DNA of 64,000 nucleotides from an uncultured Subdoligranulum sp. (GTDB taxonomy: Bacteria > Bacillota > Clostridia > Oscillospirales > Ruminococcaceae), in NCBI RefSeq assembly GCF_963931595.1, contig NZ_OZ007030.1:2844481-2908480 (forward strand). Direction: 5' to 3'. Under the pieces are notes generated by a model. The model was not told where the DNA came from, searched no databases, and saw only the letters and a program-made list of their open reading frames with translations. Every line of letters starts with the position of its first letter. The stretch's first letter is position 1. This document shows positions 33,311-41,086 of the stretch, one piece after another. Both the position numbers and the translations under genes were made by a program.

Positions 33311-33978
33311 CGTTGGGATTCCTCCAATCGGTAGCCAAAGCTGCGCACCGTTTTCAGGCAGGCGGGACGGCCCAGTTTTTCCCGCAGCCGCTTCATCGTC
33401 ACGGTGAGGGTGTTGTCATTGACAAAGTGGCCGTTCTGGTCCCACAGGGCGTCCAGCAGCTGCTGTCGGGTCACGGTGCGGCCCTTGTTTTGCATCAGCA
33501 GGTGGAGAAGCTGATATTCCAGCGGTGCCAGCGCCGCCGGTTCCCCCTGGCAGGTGACGGTCTGCCGGGCCGGGTCCAGCCGGATGCCGCAGCAGCAAAG
33601 CCCCGCTTCCTCGTCGGGACGGCTGCGCCGCCCCAGGGCCAGCAGCCGGGCATAAAGCACCTCCCGGTCAAAGGGTTTGGTCACATAATCGTCGGCGCCG
33701 CAGGCAAACCCCGCAAGGATATCCCGGGTGTCGCCCCGCACCGTCAGCAGCAGAAGGGGCAGCCCGGGGCGGCGCTGCCGCAGTTCCCGGCAAAGGTCCG
33801 CGCCGGCTCCATCGGGCAGGTTCCAGTCCAGCACGGCCACATCGGGCAGGGCGGCTGCCAGCAGCTCCCGCGCCTCCGAAAGGGTAGGGCAGACGGTGAC
33901 CCGGCAGCCCTTTCCGGTCAGAAAGGTCGTAAGCGCCCCGGCAATGGCGGTGTCATCTTCCACAAGCAGAATCTTCAC
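33307..33978 (-). CDS. OmpR-family response regulator
   Basis: The protein has 223 residues starting at GTG 33978 behind GGAGGGG. The receiver has KILLVEDD with the acidic pair, VLDWNLPDG with the phosphorylated Asp, and K in YVTKPF. The C-terminal winged helix reads LTVTMKRLREKLGRPA. First gene of the four-gene two-component/ABC operon. The longer in-frame extension upstream overlaps the divergent XRE gene and is not native. Confidence 0.9.
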   Translation of the reverse strand: MKILLVEDDTAIAGALTTFLTGKGCRVTVCPTLSEARELLAAALPDVAVLDWNLPDGAGADLCRELRQRRPGLPLLLLTVRGDTRDILAGFACGADDYVTKPFDREVLYARLLALGRRSRPDEEAGLCCCGIRLDPARQTVTCQGEPAALAPLEYQLLHLLMQNKGRTVTRQQLLDALWDQNGHFVNDNTLTVTMKRLREKLGRPACLKTVRSFGYRLEESQR

Positions 33979-34058
33979 GAGAACCCCTCCTGGGATGGAT
34001 TTTGGTTCCAGTATAGCGGGTTTTGCCATGGGGAGCAAACAAAATTTCCACGCACTAC

Positions 34059-34086
34059 TTGAAAATATTCTTGAATAGTTTATACT
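34059..34086 (+). promoter_or_regulatory. Promoter of the XRE/recombinase pair
   Basis: TTGAAA, 16 bp, TATACT. Three copies of a TTGAA motif (34059, 34071, 34086) lie in this stretch and may be sites for the XRE protein. Confidence 0.45.
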
Positions 34087-34120
34087 TGAATTTAGAATAT
34101 ACAAGGAAGGAGAAAACGGA

Positions 34121-34495
34121 ATGGATGTATCTGTAGGCACCCGACTGCGCGTGCTGCGCAAGGATGCGGGGCTGACCCAGGCCCAGCTGGCGGCGCTGGC
34201 CGGAACCAACCAGGCTGCCATCAACCGGTACGAAACCGACCGGGCGGCGGCACCTTACCGCATTCTGGTCTGGTACGCCACCTATTTTAATGTATCGCTG
34301 GACTATATCTTCGGTCTGTGCGAGGACCCCCGCGGACGGTATGTCTGCGTCACGCCGGAGGGGGTGCAGGAGGTGGTACAGCGCAAACCGGATTGGAGCG
34401 AGTTTGTGGAAGCCTGCTTCACGCCGGGCAGCGAGCTGAACCGCCGCTTGAAGCAGATGATCCTCAATATGGGAGAAGAGGAAAAGCACAGGTAA
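34121..34495 (+). CDS. XRE-family regulator
   Basis: The protein has 124 residues. Residues 6-62 form the helix-turn-helix (LRVLRKDAGLTQAQLAALAG, AAINRYETDR, FNVSLDYIFGL). A C-terminal extension follows. Its stop lies four bases before the recombinase ribosome site, so the pair is co-transcribed. It probably controls recombinase expression. Confidence 0.8.
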   Translation: MDVSVGTRLRVLRKDAGLTQAQLAALAGTNQAAINRYETDRAAAPYRILVWYATYFNVSLDYIFGLCEDPRGRYVCVTPEGVQEVVQRKPDWSEFVEACFTPGSELNRRLKQMILNMGEEEKHR

Positions 34496-34508
34496 GGAGG
34501 TGCATGCC

Positions 34509-36062
34509 ATGAATGCCGTGATCTATGCCCGCTACAGCAGCGACAACCAGCGGGAGGAATCCATCGAAGGCCAGCTGCGGGAATGCAAGGAATATGCCGA
34601 CCAGAACGGCATCAACCTGATTGGCACGTACATTGACCGGGCGTTTTCTGCCAAGACCGACAGCCGCCCGCAGTTCCAGCAGGTGATCCACGACAGCGCC
34701 ACCCACACCTTTGAGGCAGTTCTGGTTTGGAAGCTGGACCGCTTTTCCCGCAACCGGTACGACTCGGCCCACTATAAGCGCATCCTTAAAAACAACCGGG
34801 TCCATGTGGTGTCGGTGACCGAGCCCATCTCCAACACGCCGGAGGGCATCATGCTGGAAAGCCTGCTGGAAGGCATGGCCGAGTATTATTCGGCCGACCT
34901 GGCCGAGAAGGTCAGCCGCGGCCACAAGGAAAATGCACTCAAGGCCAAGTTCAACGGCGGCCCGGTGCCGCTGGGCTACCGCATCGACAGGGAGCATCAC
35001 TACCAGCTCGACCCGGCCACCGCACCGGTGGTGCAGGAAGCGTTCCAGCGGTATGCGGCGGGGGAGAGCATCCGCAGTATCATCGAATCGCTGAACGCCC
35101 GGGGCATCCGCAACAGCCGTGGCAACCCGTTCACCAAGAACAGTTTCCAGACGCTGCTCAAGAACCGCCGGTATCTGGGCGAATACCGCTATAAGGATAC
35201 CGTCATCCCGGACGCCATCCCAGCCATCATCGACCCGGATCGCTTCGATGCGGTGCAGCGGCGGTGCGAGATTCACCGCCAGGCACCAGCCCACAACAAG
35301 GCGGATGTTCGCTATCTGCTCACCACCAAGCTGTTCTGCGGCAAGTGCGGTACCATGATGGCAGGGGAGAGCGGCAGAAGCCACACGGGCACGGTCCACT
35401 GTTACTATAAATGCGGCACCCGCAAACGCAGCGGCAAGGAGGCTTGCAGCTTGAAGCCGGTGCGCAAGGAACCGCTGGAGCAGTTTGTGGTGCAGACGGC
35501 GCTGGAAAAGGTGCTGAACGACCGGGTCATCGACCTGCTGGCGGACAAGCTGCTGGAATACCAGAGCAAGGAAAACACCCGTCTGCCGGTCTTGCAGGCG
35601 GAACTGAAAGAGGTAAAGCGCCGGATCGACAATCTGGTGGCGGCCATCGAGCAGGGCATCCTGACGCCCTCCACCAAGTCGCGGATGGAGGAACTGGAGC
35701 AGCAGCGGGAAGCACTGGAAACCAGCATCCTGCAGGAGCAAATCGAAAAGACGCCCATCACTCGGGAACAGATTCTGTTCTGGTCCGATCAGTTCCGCCA
35801 CGGCGACCCGGCGGATATCGCCTTTCAGGAAAAGGTCATCGACTGTTTTGTCAATTCCATCTATCTGTTCGATGACCGCATCGTGGTGAATTTCAACTAT
35901 CAGGAGGGCGGACGCCCGGTATCTTTAGAAGAAGTACTTGGTTCGTTTTTGGATGGGAATGGCGCACCAAAGAAACGCCTTGCTGGAAAGCAGGGCGTTT
36001 TTCATATTGATCGATATTGGGAGGATTGGCACAGAGCGCCGGTCCTCCCTTTTTTCATGTAA
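34509..36062 (+). CDS. Large serine recombinase
   Basis: The protein has 517 residues from ATG 34509 (AAGGAGG eight bases upstream). The resolvase catalytic domain (1-150) begins VIYARYSSDNQREESIEGQL with the catalytic serine in ARYSSD, followed by WKLDRFSRNR. A recombinase domain (GYRIDREHHY, then RSIIESLNARGIRNSRG), a zinc ribbon (CGKCGTMM, YYKCG) and a coiled coil complete the large-serine-integrase plan. No complementary excision factor or att site could be located. The last 40 residues overlap a terminator-like hairpin (AAACGCC/GGCGTTT). Confidence 0.85.
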   Translation: MNAVIYARYSSDNQREESIEGQLRECKEYADQNGINLIGTYIDRAFSAKTDSRPQFQQVIHDSATHTFEAVLVWKLDRFSRNRYDSAHYKRILKNNRVHVVSVTEPISNTPEGIMLESLLEGMAEYYSADLAEKVSRGHKENALKAKFNGGPVPLGYRIDREHHYQLDPATAPVVQEAFQRYAAGESIRSIIESLNARGIRNSRGNPFTKNSFQTLLKNRRYLGEYRYKDTVIPDAIPAIIDPDRFDAVQRRCEIHRQAPAHNKADVRYLLTTKLFCGKCGTMMAGESGRSHTGTVHCYYKCGTRKRSGKEACSLKPVRKEPLEQFVVQTALEKVLNDRVIDLLADKLLEYQSKENTRLPVLQAELKEVKRRIDNLVAAIEQGILTPSTKSRMEELEQQREALETSILQEQIEKTPITREQILFWSDQFRHGDPADIAFQEKVIDCFVNSIYLFDDRIVVNFNYQEGGRPVSLEEVLGSFLDGNGAPKKRLAGKQGVFHIDRYWEDWHRAPVLPFFM

Positions 36063-36125
36063 ACCAGACGAATACAGTATGTTAACGCTTCGAACGTGTC
36101 TACAAGGTGGAGGCAGAATTATATC

Positions 36126-36596
36126 ATGAAAATTGGAACTAAAATTCGTCTAATCCGTCAACATCGTCACATGACGCAACTGGAGTTAGGTGAGCGGATT
36201 GGACTGGGAGCGAGTGTGGCAAATCGTATCGCTCAATATGAGATAGGGTATCGAACTCCAAAACGTAACCTGATTAAGAATATAGCTCACGCGTTGAACG
36301 TGCCGGAAACAATTCTCTCCATAGAAGAAAATGAATCGTTGCAGACGTTGCTTCGTCAGCTATTATGGTTGGATCAAGAGGATTGCGCCCTCATTGAATT
36401 CATTCCGGTAAACGAGGAAAAATGCCAACTCCCTTGCACTTGCAATCCATTAGCATTTGAGCACATTGCGATTGTAGTTCACAACCAGGCATTCCAGAAT
36501 CTTCTCACAAGATGGAGCAATGAGAAAACATTCCTTTTAGGCGGCATTATTAATCAGAACGACTATTTCGGATGGAAGATTGGTAAGCTATTGTAA
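36126..36596 (+). CDS. XRE-family regulator
   Basis: The protein has 156 residues from ATG 36126, with GGTGGAGG upstream. Residues 1-60 are the DNA-binding domain (IRLIRQHRHMTQLELGERIG, NRIAQYEIGYRTPK). The C-terminal 90 residues (FIPVNEEKCQLPCTCNPLAF) are not recognised. GC content falls from this point. It may belong to the recombinase-bearing element or regulate the sugar transporter downstream. Confidence 0.7.
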   Translation: MKIGTKIRLIRQHRHMTQLELGERIGLGASVANRIAQYEIGYRTPKRNLIKNIAHALNVPETILSIEENESLQTLLRQLLWLDQEDCALIEFIPVNEEKCQLPCTCNPLAFEHIAIVVHNQAFQNLLTRWSNEKTFLLGGIINQNDYFGWKIGKLL

Positions 36597-36644
36597 ATTT
36601 TTGAGTAATGGCTGAAAGATTTACTCGATTTGCTTCCTGCTTGC

Positions 36645-36673
36645 TTGTTGCACCTATTACCGTATGCTATAAT
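36645..36673 (+). promoter_or_regulatory. Promoter of the sugar ABC importer
   Basis: TTGTTG, 17 bp, consensus TATAAT, about 100 bp before the solute-binding protein start. Confidence 0.6.
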
Positions 36674-36774
36674 GATAAAAACGTGCATGTTATGTACTTT
36701 TTTGTGCGTGAAGTATTCCTACTAAATTACAAGATATCTTAACTCACCTGGAATGTTAATCGAAAGGATATGGC

Positions 36775-38229
36775 ATGAAAAAAGCTGCTGCTCTACTTGT
36801 GGCTTCTATCGTTCTTCTGATAAGCTGTACCTCGTGCGTTTCAACAGCATCAAGTAGCTCAGAAAATCCAAAGAGTTCGAACACTCCCACCATGAGCTCA
36901 TCACAGAAAAACGAAACTGTCACCCTGTCCGTGTATCTGGAAGCCGTTTACACTGATGAAGAAGCGCATTTTCCCATCTACGAAAAATTAAAGGACTTCG
37001 AGGATTCTCATCCGGAAATTCATCTGGAATTTGTATCTCCTGTAAGTGGTGCCAGCGATCAAGCTGCACGAGAATCGGAGATCAACCAGCTGAATACTGA
37101 GATCATAACAGGTGGCGGACCCGATATTTTTCTGATGCAGACTTTGCGATTCACGGATGAGAATTTGTTCCCGGACGTTCAAAAAGCAATGAAGAATCAC
37201 TCCTTTTTGAATCTTTCCGACTATGCGGATGCCAATGCATTCGATCCCTCCAGCTGCTATTCCGGGGTTCTGGCTGCCGGGCAACTGGATGGCCAGCAAT
37301 ATATTTTGCCACTTTCTTTTTCGGTCCCTTTATTTGTTGGAGCAGAGAACGTTATCACAGAAAGTGGATTTCAACCGGATATAGCCTCAGCGAATCAAAC
37401 AGCTTTTTTTGAGGAATTGTCCCGTGTCCTGAAGGAAAACGGCAAACAGGTCGAATATTCCTTGAGCTTGACAAACCTGCTTGATCAACCGTTGATTGAC
37501 TACCAGGAAGGCGCTATTCAGTTAGATACTGATGCTGTCCGTCAGGCCTTGACCATTGAAAAGGACTACACCACCCATCAGCTCAATTTCTTCAACAACT
37601 ATGACTCGCAGCAGATCGATGCGTTGGCTGCGGGGACCCCTTTTGGCCTTCTGGAAATGTCTAACATCGCGCTGGGGACCTTGCACCCCCTGGATACCAA
37701 AGGCATCGCCCCGTTCGTCCAGGGGATTCCCAACGAAAACAGCGGCATTACAGCAGAAATTTCCAGCTACGCAATGGCCAGTGCCAACACACAATATCCG
37801 AAGCAATGCGCAGAACTGCTCTATTATCTGATGAGCGCAGAATGCCAGGACGCCGCTGCCTATCCCTCGACCACCGAAGAGCTGCCTGTGCGGCGCGACA
37901 GTATAAAGGCTTCGCTGGAAAGCGCGCATCGGTTCCTTGTCTATGATGCTTCCAAAGAAAAGCTCTCCGAGGATGACATCGCCTTCCGTGAGGAAACCTA
38001 TGGCGGCAATCTGCAAGACACCACGGTGCAGAGCCTTCAGGCGATCTGCGACCAAATCACATCCGCACATTTTCATACCATTTGGTACAGTGCGCTGGAA
38101 CTGGGGCAGAGTGAAACGGGAGATGATGTACTGACCTCCTCCCTGAACGACTATCTCTACGGAGATACAACGCTGGATGAACTGATTGACACGCTGACGC
38201 CCAGATTGCAAATGTATCTGGATGAATGA
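36775..38229 (+). CDS. Extracellular solute-binding lipoprotein (family 1)
   Basis: The protein has 484 residues. The N-terminus is a lipoprotein signal (AALLVASIVLLISCTSC) with the lipidated Cys at 18 or 21, then a Ser/Asn-rich linker. The mature part starts TVTLSVYLEAVYTDEEAH and carries GGGPDIFLMQ, typical of SBP_bac_1 proteins. With two CUT1-type permeases downstream it forms a carbohydrate importer. The sugar is unknown. Confidence 0.8.
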   Translation: MKKAAALLVASIVLLISCTSCVSTASSSSENPKSSNTPTMSSSQKNETVTLSVYLEAVYTDEEAHFPIYEKLKDFEDSHPEIHLEFVSPVSGASDQAARESEINQLNTEIITGGGPDIFLMQTLRFTDENLFPDVQKAMKNHSFLNLSDYADANAFDPSSCYSGVLAAGQLDGQQYILPLSFSVPLFVGAENVITESGFQPDIASANQTAFFEELSRVLKENGKQVEYSLSLTNLLDQPLIDYQEGAIQLDTDAVRQALTIEKDYTTHQLNFFNNYDSQQIDALAAGTPFGLLEMSNIALGTLHPLDTKGIAPFVQGIPNENSGITAEISSYAMASANTQYPKQCAELLYYLMSAECQDAAAYPSTTEELPVRRDSIKASLESAHRFLVYDASKEKLSEDDIAFREETYGGNLQDTTVQSLQAICDQITSAHFHTIWYSALELGQSETGDDVLTSSLNDYLYGDTTLDELIDTLTPRLQMYLDE

Positions 38230-38239
38230 AAGGAATTCC

Positions 38240-39118
38240 ATGAATTTCTTTGTAAAAAGTGGATCACTGTCCCGACAACGCCATATCACAGGCTGGCTTT
38301 TACTGGTTCCTATGTTTCTGGCTCTTATGGTCAATTATCTGCTTCCGTTTGTTATAGCGTTTATCCGCAGCTTTTACCGCGGCATGGGAAATACCTTCGT
38401 GGGGATGGAAAACTATATAGAACTGTTGCAGAATCATACCTTCTTGCTGGCAATTCGTAATCTTCTGATTCTTTGGGCATTTGTCCTGCCTTTGAATCTT
38501 TGTATCGCCTTTCTTCTGGCATTACTGTGCCATCGTATCCACGGTGGTAGATCATCGGCTCTCTTCTTTTTACCCGCCGTTTTGCCAGCCGTCTGTGTGG
38601 TAGAAATTGTTTCCCAGTTGTTCGGAACTTCGCAGATCGATGGTCTGTTTTCCCTTTTACCTGCAGATTGGTCTACGGGACAAGTGTCTGGTATGGTTTT
38701 TGGCTGTCTCGTTCTTTGGAAAGGGCTTGGATATTCGCTTTTGATTCTAATAGTCGCGTTGGGCTCAATTCCGGAAGAATACTTGGAGGCAGCTGCACTG
38801 GAAGGGGCCTCTTATTGGCGAATTGTTTTTTCCATTCGCCTTCCTCTTACAGCCCCTTCTTTGGGAATTTGTGCCATCCTAGCTGTATACAATTCATTTC
38901 GCTGTTTCCGCGAAGCCTTGCTTTTGGGTGGGGCGCATCCTACAGAATCACTGTACAGTTTACAACATTTCCTGCAAAACAATTTCAGTAACATGAATTT
39001 TGCCAGACTGGAGGCGGCGTCGGTCTTTCTCATTGTTATCCCGTTGCTTCTACTCGTATTCTTTTCGGCCTTTTGGAAATTACCTGTCTGGAAAAGGAAA
39101 GAAGGTGGGCGGTCATGA
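38240..39118 (+). CDS. Sugar ABC transporter permease (MalF-like)
   Basis: The protein has 292 residues and six membrane helices. The EAA loop reads EEYLEAAALEGASYWR with a downstream RLPL, which docks on the ATPase. ATG 38240 is preferred (AAAGGA six bases before it); the ATG at 38222 overlaps the previous gene without a ribosome site. Confidence 0.8.
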   Translation: MNFFVKSGSLSRQRHITGWLLLVPMFLALMVNYLLPFVIAFIRSFYRGMGNTFVGMENYIELLQNHTFLLAIRNLLILWAFVLPLNLCIAFLLALLCHRIHGGRSSALFFLPAVLPAVCVVEIVSQLFGTSQIDGLFSLLPADWSTGQVSGMVFGCLVLWKGLGYSLLILIVALGSIPEEYLEAAALEGASYWRIVFSIRLPLTAPSLGICAILAVYNSFRCFREALLLGGAHPTESLYSLQHFLQNNFSNMNFARLEAASVFLIVIPLLLLVFFSAFWKLPVWKRKEGGRS

Positions 39119-39897
39119 TTAAACATCCCCGCTGGCAACGCCCGCTCTTCAAGTCGCTTGTGTTCCTGTACATACTTCCTTGCGCAGCTTTGCTCCTCCC
39201 ATTTGTAAAAGCTGGTGTTCTTTCCCTTTTGGAAAGTTCTCTGGAACTTGAAACGATATTTTGGGCTGCCTATCTAAATACGATTATACTTGCTGTAGGA
39301 AATCTACTGCTACAGTGGTTGGTCAACATACCCGCAGGCCTTGCACTTTCGAAAATGCTTCCGCAGCATATTGCCCGAAAAGTGCTCTATCTCTGCCTTT
39401 TGTTGATGTTTCTTCCGCAACAAGCACTCATACTTCCACAATATCTTTTATTGGATCGGATGCATCTTTTACACCACGCGGGCGGTGTCGTGCTCATGTC
39501 TGCCTTCCAGCCTTTTCTTGTTTTGATCTTCTGGTTTGGCAGTGAGCAAATTCATCCTAGCCTGTTCGAAGCAGCAATCTGTGAAGGAGCTTCTACTCGG
39601 CAATGCTTTTTCCGGATTTATATCCCAATGCTTTCCCCCTACATACTGGCAGGTAGCCTATTATCGGTGGCTGAGAGTTGGAACATGCTTGAACAACCCA
39701 TGACCTTTTTGCAGACAGATAGCCAGTTGGTATTGTCAACTTACTTTCTGCAACAAATAGGTGCCGACCCAAGCATAACAGCTATACAAGCACTATTATC
39801 TGTGTTTCCGTTGCTACTGGTTTTTGCTTTTGCAGTTGCAAAGCTGCATAACCCAAATTCAATAGTATCTAGCGAAGAAAATTGTAGCAGACTTTGA
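39115..39897 (+). CDS. Sugar ABC transporter permease (MalG-like)
   Basis: The protein has 260 residues and about six helices. The EAA loop is LFEAAICEGASTRQCFF. ATG 39115 overlaps the stop of the first permease (ATGA). No ATPase gene follows, as is common for CUT1 importers of Firmicutes that share one MsiK/MsmK-type ATPase. Confidence 0.8.
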   Translation: MIKHPRWQRPLFKSLVFLYILPCAALLLPFVKAGVLSLLESSLELETIFWAAYLNTIILAVGNLLLQWLVNIPAGLALSKMLPQHIARKVLYLCLLLMFLPQQALILPQYLLLDRMHLLHHAGGVVLMSAFQPFLVLIFWFGSEQIHPSLFEAAICEGASTRQCFFRIYIPMLSPYILAGSLLSVAESWNMLEQPMTFLQTDSQLVLSTYFLQQIGADPSITAIQALLSVFPLLLVFAFAVAKLHNPNSIVSSEENCSRL

Positions 39898-40290
39898 CGA
39901 TGACGATTCGCCAGAGATTCCAACAGAAAGTAGAATAAGCAAGTAAAAAGCGACGCCAAGTGCGGTTGGCTCCGCTGACGCTGCGCCACTCCTGCTAAAA
40001 CCGAATATTCCTGCACCCGGGGCTTTTTTGTACTGTCTGCACAATCTGGGGCGGTTCAGTTCATGTCCCGCCGTGGGGGCTCTTTTTTGGTTGCACGCTC
40101 GGAGGGCTCGAACAGGGCGACGGCGCCGCAGCGCCGGAACCAACAGTCCGGTGGACTGTTGGTTAGCCCGCCGGAGAGTCCCCGGAGGATGCAGAAGTAA
40201 GAAGAGCATGGTAAAGAAAAAAGGAGACGCGCAGGCGTCTCCTTTTTGTATTGCCGCCCCCCCGGAAAGGGGACAAACGGCCTTTCCCCG
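39898..40290. other. Intergenic region with inverted repeats
   Basis: A 393-bp region without a convincing gene. It holds a perfect 12-bp inverted repeat with a three-base loop (AACCAACAGTCC-GGT-GGACTGTTGGTT, 40138-40164), further GC-rich short palindromes (GGCGCC, CGCTGCGCC) and a terminator at its right end. No tRNA could be folded. It may be an old miniature element. Confidence 0.4.
40218..40247. terminator. Terminator of TetR gene
   Basis: AAAAAGGAGACGC and GCGTCTCCTTTTT form a 13-bp stem with a T-tract on either strand. Confidence 0.75.
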
Positions 40291-40869
40291 TCAGGCGTGG
40301 GGATAAAAATCACTCACGGTGTTGGTCACCAACCGGAAGGTAAGCTGGGCCATATGCTGGGGGCTTTCCTGGCAGCCGTTGGACAGCCAGTCCTTGATCA
40401 GACCCACGCCGCCGGCCACGCAGTAGGCGTAGGTGTATTTCAGGTTGTCCATCCGCTCGGGAAAGGCCTCCCGCAGGGCCGCCAGACTGTACTGGGACAG
40501 CATCTCCTCGATGCGGTGGAGAAACCCGATGTCCCCGTGGGGGCCCAGCAGTGCGGCACAGATCTCCCGGTTGTCAAACAGAATGGCGAAGATATCCTCG
40601 ATGAAGGGAAAACTGTCCTTGTTGAAGGGGCTGACCGGATGGGTGCGGATGGTGTGCAGGATCTCCTCGAACAGCTCGTCCTCCACCTTTTCCAGCATGT
40701 TGTAGATGTCGGTGTAGTGCAGATAGAAGGTGGAACGGTTGATGTCCACCAGGTCCACCAGTTCCTTCACGGTCACTTCGTTGACGCTTTTCTCGGTCAT
40801 CAGCTGGGCAAGGCCGTGCCGCAGCAGCGCCTTGGTGCGGCGGATCCGCCGGTCGGGCTTCTTTTCCAT
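40291..40869 (-). CDS. TetR/AcrR family regulator (TetR_C_7-like)
   Basis: The protein has 192 residues from ATG 40869 (AAAGGATGG upstream). The helix-turn-helix reads TKALLRHGLAQLMTEKSVNE, then VKELVDLVDINRSTFYLHYTD, typical of the DhaS/YbiH subgroup. It is divergent from the YhgE/Pip gene and palindromes fill the shared region, so repression of that gene is likely. Confidence 0.8.
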   Translation of the reverse strand: MEKKPDRRIRRTKALLRHGLAQLMTEKSVNEVTVKELVDLVDINRSTFYLHYTDIYNMLEKVEDELFEEILHTIRTHPVSPFNKDSFPFIEDIFAILFDNREICAALLGPHGDIGFLHRIEEMLSQYSLAALREAFPERMDNLKYTYAYCVAGGVGLIKDWLSNGCQESPQHMAQLTFRLVTNTVSDFYPHA

Positions 40870-40911
40870 GGAACGCCATCCTTTCATTTGTAAATTATTT
40901 ATGACAGTTCA

Positions 40912-40992
40912 ACACAAACCGACATAATGTCGATTACTGGCCACGACGATGGAAAATTGTCGGTTGAGTCCCTTCCTCCCGTTTAGTATAAT
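40912..40992 (+). promoter_or_regulatory. Divergent operator and YhgE/Pip promoter
   Basis: TTGAGT (40964-40969), 17 bp, TATAAT (40987-40992) drive the YhgE gene. The palindrome CGACAT-A-ATGTCG is near 40919-40931, and ACCGACA ... TGTCGGT is a wider inverted repeat ending at the -35 box. These are probable TetR sites. Confidence 0.65.
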
Positions 40993-41086
40993 GCTCCATG
41001 CGGTAAAAAGCAATATGGCGACGAATAAACAACGCCGTGTCTTGCTTTTTGCCCGGATAGAGGAAAGGAAGCGAGTTTTTCGTTCT

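Noticed and set aside
39950..40080. A tRNA-like stretch (GGCGGTTCAGTTC, CCCGCC)
   Set aside because: No full cloverleaf, anticodon arm or CCA-adjacent acceptor stem could be folded.
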